A stretch of 64,000 nucleotides of DNA from Brevibacterium iodinum ATCC 49514 (GTDB lineage: Bacteria; Actinomycetota; Actinomycetes; Actinomycetales; Brevibacteriaceae), in NCBI RefSeq assembly GCF_900169265.1, contig NZ_FXYX01000003.1, forward strand, positions 117,564-181,563, read 5' to 3'. The translations under genes were made by a program, and so were the position numbers. Position 1 is the first letter of the stretch. The number at the start of each line of letters is the position of its first letter. Shown here piece by piece: positions 34,048 to 43,344 of this stretch. The notes below the pieces were generated by a model. That model was not told the origin of the DNA. It did not search any database and saw only the letters and a list, made by a program, of their open reading frames with translations.

Positions 34048-34389
34048 ATGCAGAAGCTCGATGTTGTAGATGCAGCCTCGCTGAAGTCTGACGTTCCCGA
34101 ATTCCGTCCGGGCGACACCCTCAACGTTCACGTCAAGGTGATCGAAGGTTCCCGCTCGCGTATCCAGGTCTTCAAGGGAATCGTCATCCGTCGCCAGGGC
34201 GACGGCGTTCGCGAGACCTTCACCGTCCGTAAGATCAGCTTCGGCGTCGGTGTGGAGCGTACCTTCCCGGTGCACTCGCCCAACGTCGACAAGATCGAGG
34301 TCCTCACCCGCGGCGCCGTGCGTCGTGCGAAGCTGTACTACCTGCGCGAACTGCGCGGCAAGGCTGCTCGCATCCGCGAAAAGGCCTGA
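34048..34389 (+). CDS. rplS: 50S ribosomal protein L19
   Basis: Large-subunit protein at the 30S-50S interface, 113 residues. The ATG at 34048 after ACAGGAGA gives [19 protein letters not shown]; the family core is [20 protein letters not shown], then the segment ending [13 protein letters not shown] and the basic C-terminus ([18 protein letters not shown]). It precedes the signal peptidase genes, as in other actinobacteria. Confidence 0.97.
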   Translation: MQKLDVVDAASLKSDVPEFRPGDTLNVHVKVIEGSRSRIQVFKGIVIRRQGDGVRETFTVRKISFGVGVERTFPVHSPNVDKIEVLTRGAVRRAKLYYLRELRGKAARIREKA

Positions 34390-34420
34390 TTTGCCCGGCA
34401 CTGTGGGAGATGATCACACG

Positions 34421-35044
34421 GTGCCGAACAGACATGAAGACGCGACCTTCGGGTCGCGTCTTCTGTCTTCGGCACGGTTCTGGAAGGCGATCGCGGCGAT
34501 CGCCGTCATCATCATCGTCCTCGGTGGATCGATCCGCGGATTCGTCATCCAGCGCTTCACCATTCCGAGTGCCTCGATGGAGCCGACGCTCAAGGTCGAT
34601 GATTCGATCACGGTGTGGCGCCCGGACGCCCTGCGCGGAGACCTCCAACGCGGAGACATCGTCGTCTTCGACGGCCGCGGATCGTTCGTCGACGATGCGC
34701 TGCCCACTCCTCTGCAGAAGATCGGTTCCTGGGCCGGACTCGGCCCTCGGGACGTCTACTACGTCAAACGCGTCATCGCCGTCGGCGGTGACAGCCTCGA
34801 ATGCTGCGACGCGAAGGGCCGTCTGCTGCTCAACGGCAAGCCTCTGAGCGAAGACTATGCGCCGACCCCCGCCTCGGCGGTGGAATTCTCCATCGAAGTC
34901 CCCGAGGGCACGATGTGGGTGATGGGAGACAACCGCAACGACTCCGCCGACTCCAGGTCGCTGCTGGGACGGCCCGGTGGGGGATTCATCCCCACCGACC
35001 GGATCATCGGCCCCGTGATCGGGCACGGCTCCTCGATCGACTGA
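34421..35044 (+). CDS. lepB: Signal peptidase I, first of a tandem pair
   Basis: Membrane-anchored serine protease that removes secretory signal peptides, 207 residues from the GTG at 34421; an in-frame GTG at 34403 is also possible. One N-terminal transmembrane helix (KAIAAIAVIIIVLGGSI) precedes the catalytic Ser in IPSASMEPTLKVDD; the Lys is in VYYVKRVIAVGGD, and the third box is MWVMGDNRNDSADSR. A Cys pair (LECCDAKG) is shared with the second copy. rplS lies 31 bp upstream. Confidence 0.93.
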   Translation: MPNRHEDATFGSRLLSSARFWKAIAAIAVIIIVLGGSIRGFVIQRFTIPSASMEPTLKVDDSITVWRPDALRGDLQRGDIVVFDGRGSFVDDALPTPLQKIGSWAGLGPRDVYYVKRVIAVGGDSLECCDAKGRLLLNGKPLSEDYAPTPASAVEFSIEVPEGTMWVMGDNRNDSADSRSLLGRPGGGFIPTDRIIGPVIGHGSSID

Positions 35045-35149
35045 GCGTTCGCACGGAACTGCACTGCGGCTGAGTGTGCGGCGAGAGTCGTGCTGATACG
35101 CTCGGTTCAGTCCACAGCCGCAGTCCTGTTCCGATGTGAAAGCGAACGA

Positions 35150-35857
35150 ATGACAAGCGAATCCGAAGCTTCCCCGCCGCCCGCCTCGAAACGGTTCGCG
35201 CGCGGTCTGCTGGAGACCCTGGCGATCATCGTCGTCGCCCTGCTCATCTCGACGGCCCTGAAGACGTGGGTCGTCCGTTCTTTCTACATCCCGTCCGAAT
35301 CCATGATGACCACTCTCCAGGTCGATGACCGGGTGCTCGTCAACCAGCTGGCTCACCGCTTCGGACCCGCCGACCGCGGCGACATCATCGTCTTCGACGA
35401 CCCGGACCATTGGCTCTCGGCCGCCGAGACCGCCGAATACACGCCCAACCCGGTCCTCGAATTCATCGGCTTGGCCCCCGCGGACTCGGGCAATCAGCTG
35501 ATCAAACGGGTCATCGGGGTCGGCGGCGACACGATCAGATGCTGTGACGCCGAAGGACGCCTGCTGGTCAACGGCGAATTGATCGACGAAACCTATCTCG
35601 ATGAGGGCACCGCTCCCTCGGAGGTCGAGTTCGAAGTCACCGTGCCCGAAGGCCATTACTGGGTGATGGGCGACAACCGCAGCAACTCCGCCGACTCGAG
35701 GTACCACATGGACACCGACCCGTTCGTGTCCGAAGACGACGTCGTCGGCACCGTGTTCCTCATCAACTGGCCGTTCAAGCACTTCAGCTGGGTCTCCACA
35801 CCCGACAAGGTCTTCGCGGACGTACCGGACACCGCCGAGGGACTCAGCGGGAACTGA
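35150..35857 (+). CDS. lepB: Signal peptidase I, second of a tandem pair
   Basis: A 235-residue paralog of the preceding gene. One N-terminal helix (LAIIVVALLISTALKTWV), the nucleophile in IPSESMMTTLQVDD, the Lys in NQLIKRVIGVGGD, and YWVMGDNRSNSADSR are all present, so it should be active. It is longer than the first copy because of an insert around HWLSAAETAEYTPNP. The two genes are divergent enough to suggest different substrate sets. rnhB overlaps its stop by one base (TGATG). Confidence 0.93.
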   Translation: MTSESEASPPPASKRFARGLLETLAIIVVALLISTALKTWVVRSFYIPSESMMTTLQVDDRVLVNQLAHRFGPADRGDIIVFDDPDHWLSAAETAEYTPNPVLEFIGLAPADSGNQLIKRVIGVGGDTIRCCDAEGRLLVNGELIDETYLDEGTAPSEVEFEVTVPEGHYWVMGDNRSNSADSRYHMDTDPFVSEDDVVGTVFLINWPFKHFSWVSTPDKVFADVPDTAEGLSGN

Positions 35858-36669
35858 TGGCCGCACGTGGACTGACCGACCTCAGCGTCGAACGGGAACT
35901 GCTGAGCGAGGGATTCGACTACGTCATCGGCGTCGACGAGGTGGGCCGTGGTGCCCTGGCCGGGCCCGTCAGCGTCGGTGTCGCCCTGTTCGATCTGCGC
36001 ACTCTCACCGCCGCCGAGGTGCCCGCCGGCATCCATGATTCGAAGCAGCTGAGTGCGCAGTCGAGGCAAGAGGCCACCGACCGCGTGCGGTCGTGGGCGA
36101 CCGCCGCGGCGGTGGGATCGACGACGCCTGCCGAACTCGACGAGGTGGGGATGACGATGGCGCTCAACCTCGCCGGACGTCGCGGCATGATCTCGATGCT
36201 GCGCGAATGGGCGGACGCTCGTTCCGACGGGCACGGTTCGGGAGGCTCCGAAAGGAACGGTTCGGGACGTGACGATATCAACGCAGCGGCCGCCTCTGCG
36301 AGGGATTTCCCGGGCCGGACGATGGTGCTCCTCGATGGTCGACACGATTGGCTGTCGGCCCCACTCACCCTCGATTGCCTGGGGATATTCGGTGACTGTG
36401 TCGACCTCGAACTGCCGCCTGTGCGCACCGTGATCAAGGGGGACGGCTCCGTTCCGGCGATCGCGGCGGCGAGCATAGTGGCGAAAGTGGCACGCGACGA
36501 GACGATGATCGCACTCGCGGAGGCCCATCCGCACTATGGTTGGGAATCGAACGTGGGATACGGGACGGTGAAGCACCGACAGGGCATCACCGAACTCGGA
36601 CCCTGCATCCACCACCGGAGAAGCTTCCGCCTGACCGCGGACTCGGGAGCGAAGGAGGGTCTGTCATGA
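35857..36669 (+). CDS. rnhB: Ribonuclease HII
   Basis: Removes ribonucleotides from DNA and RNA primers. 270 residues; catalytic motif VIGVDEVGRGALAGPV (Asp and Glu at about 26-27), HDSKQLS, and the late Asp in LDGRHDWLS; VIKGDGSVPAIAAASIVAKV is the family's signature. About 35 extra residues rich in Gly, Ser and Asp (GHGSGGSERNGSGRDD) lie near position 125-160. Its stop overlaps the next start (ATGA). Confidence 0.95.
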   Translation: MAARGLTDLSVERELLSEGFDYVIGVDEVGRGALAGPVSVGVALFDLRTLTAAEVPAGIHDSKQLSAQSRQEATDRVRSWATAAAVGSTTPAELDEVGMTMALNLAGRRGMISMLREWADARSDGHGSGGSERNGSGRDDINAAAASARDFPGRTMVLLDGRHDWLSAPLTLDCLGIFGDCVDLELPPVRTVIKGDGSVPAIAAASIVAKVARDETMIALAEAHPHYGWESNVGYGTVKHRQGITELGPCIHHRRSFRLTADSGAKEGLS

Positions 36670-36983
36670 GCGCCGATGATCTTGACGATTACGAAGCACA
36701 ACTCGAGCTTGCGCTGTACAAGGAATACCGGGACGTCGTGGGTCTCTTCGCCTATGTCGTCGAGACCGAGCGCCGGTTCTACCTCGCCAACCACGTCGAC
36801 CTCAAGGCTCACAACGATGCCGGCGACGTGTACTTCGAACTCACCCTGCGCGACGCGTGGGTGTGGGACAGCTACCGGTCGGCGCGGTTCATCAAGACCG
36901 TGCACGTGCTGACGTTCAAGGACGTCAACATCGAAGAGATCGCGAAGTCCGATCTCGAACCGCCGACGGCGATCCGCGGCTGA
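36666..36983 (+). CDS. DUF2469 conserved actinobacterial protein
   Basis: A 105-residue soluble protein, MSADDLDDYEAQLELALYKE at its start, with YRDVVGLFAYVVETERRFYL and the aromatic VDLKAHNDAGDVYFELTL segment. The DUF2469 family almost always follows rnhB in actinobacteria, as it does here with an ATGA overlap. Function unknown. A terminator follows at 37040-37109. Confidence 0.93.
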   Translation: MSADDLDDYEAQLELALYKEYRDVVGLFAYVVETERRFYLANHVDLKAHNDAGDVYFELTLRDAWVWDSYRSARFIKTVHVLTFKDVNIEEIAKSDLEPPTAIRG

Positions 36984-37039
36984 TACGGGGCACCGGGGCC
37001 ACCGGCGAACCCTGGGCCCACTCACTCATGCACCGACTG

Positions 37040-37109
37040 CTGTGGACGAGGCACTGACTCGAACGTAGAACCCCTGTGGATGAGTGAGCCTCGTCCACAG
37101 GCCCTTTTT
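37040..37109 (+). terminator. Rho-independent-type terminator after DUF2469
   Basis: CTGTGGACGAGGC (37040-37052) pairs with GCCTCGTCCACAG (37088-37100) and is followed by a five-T run at 37105-37109. The loop is 35 nt and contains a further CTGTGGA. It ends the trmD-rnhB transcription unit before yraN. Confidence 0.78.
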
Positions 37110-37152
37110 CTGATCTTCCCTGAAGTATTGCCGGCATGGTCATCTGATCCGC

Positions 37153-37572
37153 ATGGGACGGATACGAACACCCGGTCGGAATCGAGCATCGAAGAGCACA
37201 CGGACCGTGAAGGGCCTGCGCAAGCAGGCGCTCGGGAGCAGGGGAGAGGACCTCGCCGCTGCGTTCCTCGAAGACGCTGGACTCGTCGTTCTCGAACGTA
37301 ACTTCCGGTGCCCACGCGGTGAGCTCGACATCATCGCCCGCGACGGTGACACCGCGGTCTTCGTGGAGGTCAAGACGCGTCGCACCGCGATGCTGGGCTC
37401 ACCGCTGGAAGCCGTGACCCGAAACAAGCTCGCCCGCATCCGCACATTGGCAGGGTTCTGGCTGAGCGGGCAGGACGAATACTTTCCGGCCACGCGCATC
37501 GACGCACTCGGCATCATCATGGAACCGCGCGTCCAGTACTTCCACTGCCCGAACATCCAGGTCGACTCGTGA
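37153..37572 (+). CDS. yraN: UPF0102/YraN family nuclease-fold protein
   Basis: A 139-residue protein with the PD-(D/E)XK-like fold: GSRGEDLAAAFLEDAGLVVL, RNFRCPRGELDIIARDGDTA and VFVEVKTRR, i.e. the E-D-ExK residues of an endonuclease core. It is regularly encoded before comM (YifB) and dprA, suggesting a role in DNA processing or recombination; a biochemical function is not firmly known. The N-terminal 25 residues are basic. The stop overlaps the comM GTG. Confidence 0.93.
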   Translation: MGRIRTPGRNRASKSTRTVKGLRKQALGSRGEDLAAAFLEDAGLVVLERNFRCPRGELDIIARDGDTAVFVEVKTRRTAMLGSPLEAVTRNKLARIRTLAGFWLSGQDEYFPATRIDALGIIMEPRVQYFHCPNIQVDS

Positions 37573-39224
37573 GTGAGGAGACCCTGGAACGGGAGGAACC
37601 GTCGGGCGATCCGGTCGACCCGCCCGAGTCGGTCGATCCGCCGGAGCTGGTCGAGCCGGCCGAGGCCGACGAAGTCGAACCGACATCCTCGGCGCACATC
37701 ATCGGGCGGGCCTCTGCCGTGGCCCTGTGGGGATTGACCGGGAAGATCGTGTCGATCGAAGCCAGCGTCAGCGCGGGCCTGCCGGGAATCGACATCGTCG
37801 GACTGCCGGATGCCTCGGTGAGCGAATCACGCAAGCGCCTTCGTGCGGCCCTGTCCTACCTCGGCAAACCTGTCGCCACAGAGCACCTGACGATCAATCT
37901 CACCCCGGGAACGGTGCCGAAGATCGGCACCGGATTCGACCTCGGCATCGCCGTCGCCGTGCTCAGAGCACTCTCGTTGATCACCAACGACGACACCGGC
38001 AGCGTCATCCACTGCGGTGAGATCGGGCTCGACGGCAGAATCCGTCCCGTCACCGGGGTGCTCCCGTCCCTGCACACAGCGCTGCAAGCTGGGTTCGACC
38101 GATTCGTCGTCCCCATCGGCAACGCCGACGAGGCGGGACTCATCGGACGGGCCAGAGTCCTCCCGGTCGCCTCGCTGGCCGAGGTGGTCAATGCCTACGG
38201 AGGATCGATGGCCGTACCCGCACTGCCTGCCGTCCTCGAAATGGATCGGCCCGTCCCCGTGAACCCGGAACTCCATGACCTCAGCGAAGTCCAAGGACAG
38301 GCCGAAGGACGTTTCGGCCTCGAAGTCGCCGCGGCAGGTGGCCACAACCTGCTCATGCGCGGAACACCCGGAGCGGGCAAGACGCTGCTGGCCCAATGCC
38401 TGCCCGGAATCCTGCCGCCGCTGAACGACGACGAAGCCGTCGAAGTCGCCACCGTCCGTTCTCTGCGCGGAGAACTCGACGGCAGCGACGGACTCGATCG
38501 CCGCCCGCCGTTCGAGGCACCCCATCACCGCAGCACCGCCTCGGCGCTCATCGGCGGACGCCGCCCCGGAACGGTCGGAGTCCTCAGCCGCGCCCACCGC
38601 GGGGTGCTGTTCATGGATGAGGCACCCGAATTCTCACGCGATGTGCTCGAAGCCCTGCGACAGCCGATGGAATCCCGTCGCGTCCACATCCACCGTGCCT
38701 GGGGATCGATGGTGCTTCCGGCATCCTTCCAGCTCATCATGGCCGCAAACCCCTGCCCCTGCGGAGTCGGGATGGCCGGCGCCGGCGGGGACTGTCGGTG
38801 CACCCCTCTGGACAAACGCCGCTATCGCAATCGGCTCTCCGGACCGCTGCTCGACCGCGTCGACCTGCAGCTCGAGCTCTTTCCCGTCTCTCCCGCCGAC
38901 ATCCGGCTCGGCGGGGACCAGGAGACCAGCACCACGGTGGCCGCCCGCGTACTCGACGCACGGAAGCGACAGTCGGAACGCTTCGCCGGCTGCGACTGGA
39001 GGCTCAACGCCGAAGCGCCCGGAACCTGGTTGCGCGAACACTTCGCACTCACACCGAAAGACCTGACGGACCTGGACCGGGCACTCGACACCGGCCGGAT
39101 CACCATGCGCGGCTATGACAGGGTGCTGCGCGTCGCAACAACTCTGGCCGACCTGGCGGGAAAGCAGGGTCCCGACCCCGACACGATGAGAATGGCGCTC
39201 GCCTTGCGGACACAGGAGTCATGA
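37569..39224 (+). CDS. comM: YifB/ComM-family AAA+ ATPase (Mg-chelatase-like)
   Basis: AAA+ helicase family implicated in branch migration during natural transformation. 551 residues with GTG start. An N-terminal Lon-type domain (IEASVSAGLPGIDIVGLPDA), Walker A GTPGAGKTLLAQ near 262, Walker B VLFMDEAPEFSRDVLEALRQ, sensor NPCPCG, and a Cys cluster (CPCGVGMAGAGGDCRC). The first 40 residues are an acidic Pro/Glu/Val extension (DPPESVDPPELVEPAEAD) beyond the usual start. It overlaps both yraN and dprA by 4 bp. Confidence 0.94.
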   Translation: MSEETLEREEPSGDPVDPPESVDPPELVEPAEADEVEPTSSAHIIGRASAVALWGLTGKIVSIEASVSAGLPGIDIVGLPDASVSESRKRLRAALSYLGKPVATEHLTINLTPGTVPKIGTGFDLGIAVAVLRALSLITNDDTGSVIHCGEIGLDGRIRPVTGVLPSLHTALQAGFDRFVVPIGNADEAGLIGRARVLPVASLAEVVNAYGGSMAVPALPAVLEMDRPVPVNPELHDLSEVQGQAEGRFGLEVAAAGGHNLLMRGTPGAGKTLLAQCLPGILPPLNDDEAVEVATVRSLRGELDGSDGLDRRPPFEAPHHRSTASALIGGRRPGTVGVLSRAHRGVLFMDEAPEFSRDVLEALRQPMESRRVHIHRAWGSMVLPASFQLIMAANPCPCGVGMAGAGGDCRCTPLDKRRYRNRLSGPLLDRVDLQLELFPVSPADIRLGGDQETSTTVAARVLDARKRQSERFAGCDWRLNAEAPGTWLREHFALTPKDLTDLDRALDTGRITMRGYDRVLRVATTLADLAGKQGPDPDTMRMALALRTQES

Positions 39225-40450
39225 CCGTGAACACACATGAGGACGTACGCATGGCCATCGCCTCACTGCTGCGCATCGGTGAGCCCGGCGACGGACTGCT
39301 CAAACAGCTCGTCGACGGAATCGGCCCGGTCGCCGCTCTGGCGATCATCACAGCCGTCGGTCGCGGTGAGACCACCGCACACGATGCTGTCCAAGGTCTG
39401 GCCGACACCGGCACCGAGGCAGCCGAACACAGTCAGATGCCAGCAGCCATCGACCGGTGGGCTGTGCGAGCCGGCGAAGCCGACGCAGTCGGGAGCGATC
39501 TGGACAAGATCGCGAGAATCGGCGGCCGACTGGTCATCCCCGATGACGATGAGTGGCCACGAATGCTTGACGATCTCGGCCCTGCAGCACCGCTGGGCCT
39601 GTGGGTGAGAGGAGCAGCTTCCCTCAGTGCCGCACTGACTCGTTCCGTTGCCGTGGTCGGGGCCAGAGCAGCCAGCAACTACGGAACCAAATGCGCCTCT
39701 GACCTTGCGTGGGATCTTGCCGCTCGCGGAATCACCGTCGTATCCGGCGGTGCGTTCGGCATCGACGCGGCCGCCCACCGTGCCGCCATCGCCCGGGAAT
39801 CGCCGACGGTGGCATTCATGGCCGGGGGAGTCGACCGCTTCTACCCGGCGGCGAACGCCGACCTGTTCGAACAGATCCTCGCCACCGGTGCCATCGTGTC
39901 CGAGACTGCACCCGGAATGACGCCGATGCGCCACCGGTTCCTGCTGCGCAACCGACTCATCGCCGCCTCGTCGCAGGTGAGCGTCATCGTCGAAGCCGGC
40001 TGGCGCAGCGGGGCACTCAACACCGCCCGGCATGCCCTCGAACTCTCCCGCCAGGTCGCGGCCTTCCCCGGGTCCGTGTACTCGGCGTCCTCGACCGGAG
40101 CACACAAGCTCCTGCGCGAACACGAAGCGGAACTCGTCACCTGCAGCGACGACGTCATCGCGCTCATGGACGATGACACCCCGGCACTCTTCGACACGGC
40201 CGTGCTCAGTGCTGCTGCGGGGAGTGGAGAACGCCCACCGTCTCTCGATCCCCGCGAAGGGCTCGACGAGCGGGAGAAGATCTGTCTGAATGCGCTGACC
40301 GTGTCGAAGCCGCTCGACGTCGGCACCATCGCCTCCCGGGCAGGGCTGACGATCGCGGATGCGCTCAACTCTCTCACCGCGCTCGACCTGGCCGGATTGG
40401 CCGCACGCCGCGACACCGGATGGGTGAAGCTGCAGAAACCGGGTGGCTGA
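39221..40450 (+). CDS. dprA: DNA-processing protein DprA
   Basis: Loader of RecA on incoming single-stranded DNA, 409 residues. The Rossmann core shows VAVVGARAASNYGTKCASDL, VVSGGAFGIDAAAHRAAI, AGGVDRFYPAAN and the ExxPG-like SETAPGMTP, with the Arg-rich FLLRNRLIAASS. A C-terminal winged-helix-like domain (DVGTIASRAGLTIADALNSL) completes it. ATGA overlap with comM. dprA is also widespread in non-competent bacteria, so comM plus dprA does not prove transformability. Confidence 0.95.
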   Translation: MTVNTHEDVRMAIASLLRIGEPGDGLLKQLVDGIGPVAALAIITAVGRGETTAHDAVQGLADTGTEAAEHSQMPAAIDRWAVRAGEADAVGSDLDKIARIGGRLVIPDDDEWPRMLDDLGPAAPLGLWVRGAASLSAALTRSVAVVGARAASNYGTKCASDLAWDLAARGITVVSGGAFGIDAAAHRAAIARESPTVAFMAGGVDRFYPAANADLFEQILATGAIVSETAPGMTPMRHRFLLRNRLIAASSQVSVIVEAGWRSGALNTARHALELSRQVAAFPGSVYSASSTGAHKLLREHEAELVTCSDDVIALMDDDTPALFDTAVLSAAAGSGERPPSLDPREGLDEREKICLNALTVSKPLDVGTIASRAGLTIADALNSLTALDLAGLAARRDTGWVKLQKPGG

Positions 40451-40543
40451 ACACTGCGCCAACCGATCGGCCTGTCCGGCGATGTAGGCGCGGCTGCACT
40501 CCGGCTCCATGATTGTGCACATCCACCCGCGTAACCTGGGGAC

Positions 40544-41659
40544 GTGAGCACATCATCGACCGTCGCCGAGGTGGTGTCCGGCTATGCCGACCACCTGAGG
40601 TCTCGTGACGTCTCCGAACACACCGCCCGAGCCTACGTCGCCGACGTCTCCGACTTCCTCGATCACGCCGTGCACTCGACGAAGCTCCGACAGGGGAGTG
40701 GAGAGGGGCACCTCGCGACGGCATCCGGCGCACGGATCGACATTGCTGCTGTCGAACTCGACGATCTGCGGTCCTGGCTCATCGTCCTCGACGATGCCGG
40801 TGCCGCGAAATCGACGGTGGCTCGCAAGATCGCGGCAGTGCGCTCCTTTTTCGCCTACGGTGTGAGCAACCTGGGACTGCCGAACAACCCGGCCGCGCGT
40901 CTGCGGACTCCGAAGAAGGACTCCCGCCTGCCCACGGTGCTCAAACCTCAGCAGGCCGCCGACCTCATCTCCGCCGCCGAGAACCACCGAACCGGAGTCA
41001 CCGGCGTGGGGCGGAGACGGAAAGGGGGAAGCGACGACAACGGCATGGATACGAGTGGCTTGATGGCAGACGACTCCTCGACGAGCGACCCGGCGGCAGA
41101 CGACGCCACGACGGGTGATTCCGCACAGCACGGCAAGAACGATCCGCTCGAGGCGGCCAAACGCATCCGCGATGCCGCGATCCTGGAAATGCTCTACGCC
41201 ACTGCGGTGCGCGTCTCGGAGCTGACCGGACTCGACCGCAGCGATATCGATCGCCGCGCATCGATGATCACCGTGCTCGGCAAGGGCAACAAAGAACGTC
41301 GGGTGCCGTTCGGAGCCCCGGCACGCAGAGCCCTCGACGACTGGCTCGCCGCCCGCGAACTGTTCACCGGCCCCCACAGCGGCGATGCACTGTTCCTCGG
41401 CGTTCGCGGAGGACGCATCGGCGCCAGGCAGGTGCGCGAACTCGTTCACCGCTACGGTTCCGACGACCCCAGCGCCCCGGACATCGGACCACACGGACTG
41501 CGACACTCGGCGGCCACACACATGCTCGACCGCGGTGCCGACCTGCGGCAGATCCAAGAGCTGCTCGGCCACTCCACGATGAGCAGCACCCAGATCTACA
41601 CTCAGGTATCCATGCAGCGTCTGCAGGACACCTACCGGCGAGCACACCCGCGAGCCTGA
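40544..41659 (+). CDS. xerC: Tyrosine recombinase XerC
   Basis: Site-specific recombinase that resolves chromosome dimers at dif with XerD. 371 residues with GTG start. The SAM-like core-binding domain is at 8-110; the catalytic domain has Arg in ATAVRVSELTGL, Lys in VLGKGNKERRVPFG, HGLRHSAATHML, LGHSTMSSTQ and the nucleophile Tyr in QIYTQV. About 55 hydrophilic residues (KGGSDDNGMDTSG to DSAQHGKNDP) are inserted before the catalytic Arg, so the protein is longer than the usual 300. Adjacent to dprA, the usual actinobacterial place, so not a phage integrase. Confidence 0.92.
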   Translation: MSTSSTVAEVVSGYADHLRSRDVSEHTARAYVADVSDFLDHAVHSTKLRQGSGEGHLATASGARIDIAAVELDDLRSWLIVLDDAGAAKSTVARKIAAVRSFFAYGVSNLGLPNNPAARLRTPKKDSRLPTVLKPQQAADLISAAENHRTGVTGVGRRRKGGSDDNGMDTSGLMADDSSTSDPAADDATTGDSAQHGKNDPLEAAKRIRDAAILEMLYATAVRVSELTGLDRSDIDRRASMITVLGKGNKERRVPFGAPARRALDDWLAARELFTGPHSGDALFLGVRGGRIGARQVRELVHRYGSDDPSAPDIGPHGLRHSAATHMLDRGADLRQIQELLGHSTMSSTQIYTQVSMQRLQDTYRRAHPRA

Positions 41660-41722
41660 AACTCACCGTGAAGCAGTTGGCCGGCAGAGTCATGGCAGCA
41701 GCGTCGGCCTGACTGCGGCGTT

Positions 41723-42793
41723 CTATTTCCGGAATTCCCAGTGCCAGGGTTCGGGCAGCGACCCCGTCTGCCGCGCCCAGCCGGGATGGATCCACCCGAA
41801 CTTCGGCGCATTCGTCCGCATCCACTGATGCTGCGCGGTGCCGAAGGAATTGATCCCGCTGCCGAGGTCGACCGCCAGAGCCCACCCATGATTCGACGTG
41901 CCCGGAGTCGCCGCCATCCTCCCCTTTCGACGTTTGAGGATCACCTGTGTGGCGTAGTCCCGGTAGGCATCGGTGACCGAGATCGGGGCGCCGAACCGAG
42001 CCTCGAACGCCTTCGAGAGTCGATCGAAAGCTGCTTGAGCATCGCAGCGCAGCATCTGCCCGGGGGCCGACTCCAACTGACACATCGCCGAGGCGGGAAT
42101 CTGCCCATTGCTGTGACCGCCCCACGCTCCGGCACCGGAGGTGGTCGAATCTCCGCTGCCTTTCGGTTCCTTCGCGGGCTTCCGTGACAGAGGCAGAAGT
42201 GCCGACTGCTCCTGGCCGAAGAACTTGCCCGGATCGACGTACCTCTTATCGCTCGCGGCCGGCCATGCTCCGATGTGCAGGCACGAACGCTGACAGTGAC
42301 CACCGCTGCCCACCGTGCCTATCTGCTCACCGGCGGTAAATCTCTCGCCCTTTTCCAACGCTGTCGCTGTTGGTTGGAAGGTGAGCACATGATCGGACTC
42401 GGTGAGGATGCTGACGGTGGCCATTCCCGCCACCGTGCCTGCAAAGCGGATCGTCCCTTCCGTCGGTGCCCGCAGCGGCTCGCCTTCGAGCGCGAGTACG
42501 TCGATTCCGCGATGTCCCTTGAGCCACGGCTTGTCCGGAGGGTCGAAGGCTTCGATGATCTCCATCGCCGGCACCGGGGTGACCCAACTCGACTGAGCGT
42601 TCCTTTGCTGATTGCCCTGCGCCGTTGTCGACGCAGATCCGGTGGCAGCGCTTGCCTCCGGGGGAGTGGTCGTGAGCACAAGCGCCGCTGCGATGATCAC
42701 AGCAAGGAGCAGTGACTGCGGTGAGCCGAGGCTTGAGCGTCTCGTTCGGAGACGGAGCAGCAGGCGGAGCCGGTCGAGCGCGAAGTGAGTCAT
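41723..42793 (-). CDS. Secreted M23 plus M15 peptidoglycan peptidase
   Basis: Exported protein of 356 residues with a Tat/Sec-like signal (Arg-rich start, then LLLAVIIAAALVLTTTP) and two peptidase domains. Residues about 75-165 are M23/LysM-endopeptidase-like (GHRGIDVLA, SCLHIGAW). Residues about 225-355 are M15 D,D-carboxypeptidase-like (VTDAYRDYATQ, TSNHGWALAVDL, PEPWHWEF), with His and Asp ligands intact. The M23 half lacks the clear HxH pair, so it may be a binding rather than cutting domain. The ATG at 42793 is favoured over a GTG at 42829. Convergent with xerC; divergent from rpsB. Confidence 0.88.
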   Translation of the reverse strand: MTHFALDRLRLLLRLRTRRSSLGSPQSLLLAVIIAAALVLTTTPPEASAATGSASTTAQGNQQRNAQSSWVTPVPAMEIIEAFDPPDKPWLKGHRGIDVLALEGEPLRAPTEGTIRFAGTVAGMATVSILTESDHVLTFQPTATALEKGERFTAGEQIGTVGSGGHCQRSCLHIGAWPAASDKRYVDPGKFFGQEQSALLPLSRKPAKEPKGSGDSTTSGAGAWGGHSNGQIPASAMCQLESAPGQMLRCDAQAAFDRLSKAFEARFGAPISVTDAYRDYATQVILKRRKGRMAATPGTSNHGWALAVDLGSGINSFGTAQHQWMRTNAPKFGWIHPGWARQTGSLPEPWHWEFRK

Positions 42794-42829
42794 GGGAGCA
42801 TGCAACCCCCTAGGGCACGACCGAGTCAC

Positions 42830-43344
42830 CCGTGAGAATCAGAGCTGTGGACGGGCCGCCTCCATCCACAAATCAACGACGCTCGAGTGCGGCGGCTGTC
42901 CACAGGAAGCGATGGTCGAGTGCACCGAATCGACGGCGATTCAGCTCCCCCCGACCGACGGGACCCTGCGCTCCGGAGCTCGCCCACACCCGTCGATCCC
43001 CACCCGTCGACGCACGAGTCGGTACGACGATACGGGCCGGTGGGCCGCCTCGGCGGGGGATCGATCTCGATTGGAAATGACTTGCCCAACCGGGATAGAC
43101 TTGGACACAGCAGAAGCGTGTCTTCTGACTACGCGTATCCGAATTCTTCTCCTTCCCATGGTGCAGGCAGCCGTCAGGTGTGCCTGTGGGGCGGACGAAC
43201 CGGGTACCAGGAATCAACCGAAAATGTCATCGACGCATCTCGTCGATCGAATCGATGCGGACCCTCAAAGGTTCGCTTTGAGAACGATCGACGCGCGCGT
43301 GACGTAAAAGCACCCTGAGGGTGCACAGAAAGGAGGGCGTCGGC
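42830..43344 (+). other. Intergenic and leader region of rpsB
   Basis: 515 bp without a gene; open frames here lack family resemblance. A promoter candidate, TTGGAA (43071-43076) and TAGACT (43096-43101) with a 19-bp spacer, would give a leader of about 235 nt before rpsB, long enough for regulation. A small hairpin lies next to the ribosome site (43310-43324). A CCGCCTCGGCGG-type motif is at 43047. Confidence 0.5.
43310..43324 (+). promoter_or_regulatory. Hairpin just upstream of the rpsB ribosome-binding site
   Basis: GCACCC (43310-43315) pairs with GGGTGC (43319-43324) around a three-base loop, 6 bp before AAGGAGG. It may mask or present the initiation region, as in r-protein autoregulation; unproven. 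Confidence 0.4.

Noticed and set aside
40544..41659. Reading the tyrosine recombinase as a phage or island integrase
   Set aside because: It sits after dprA in the conserved place of XerC and lacks an attachment site; the extra loop does not alter the core motifs.
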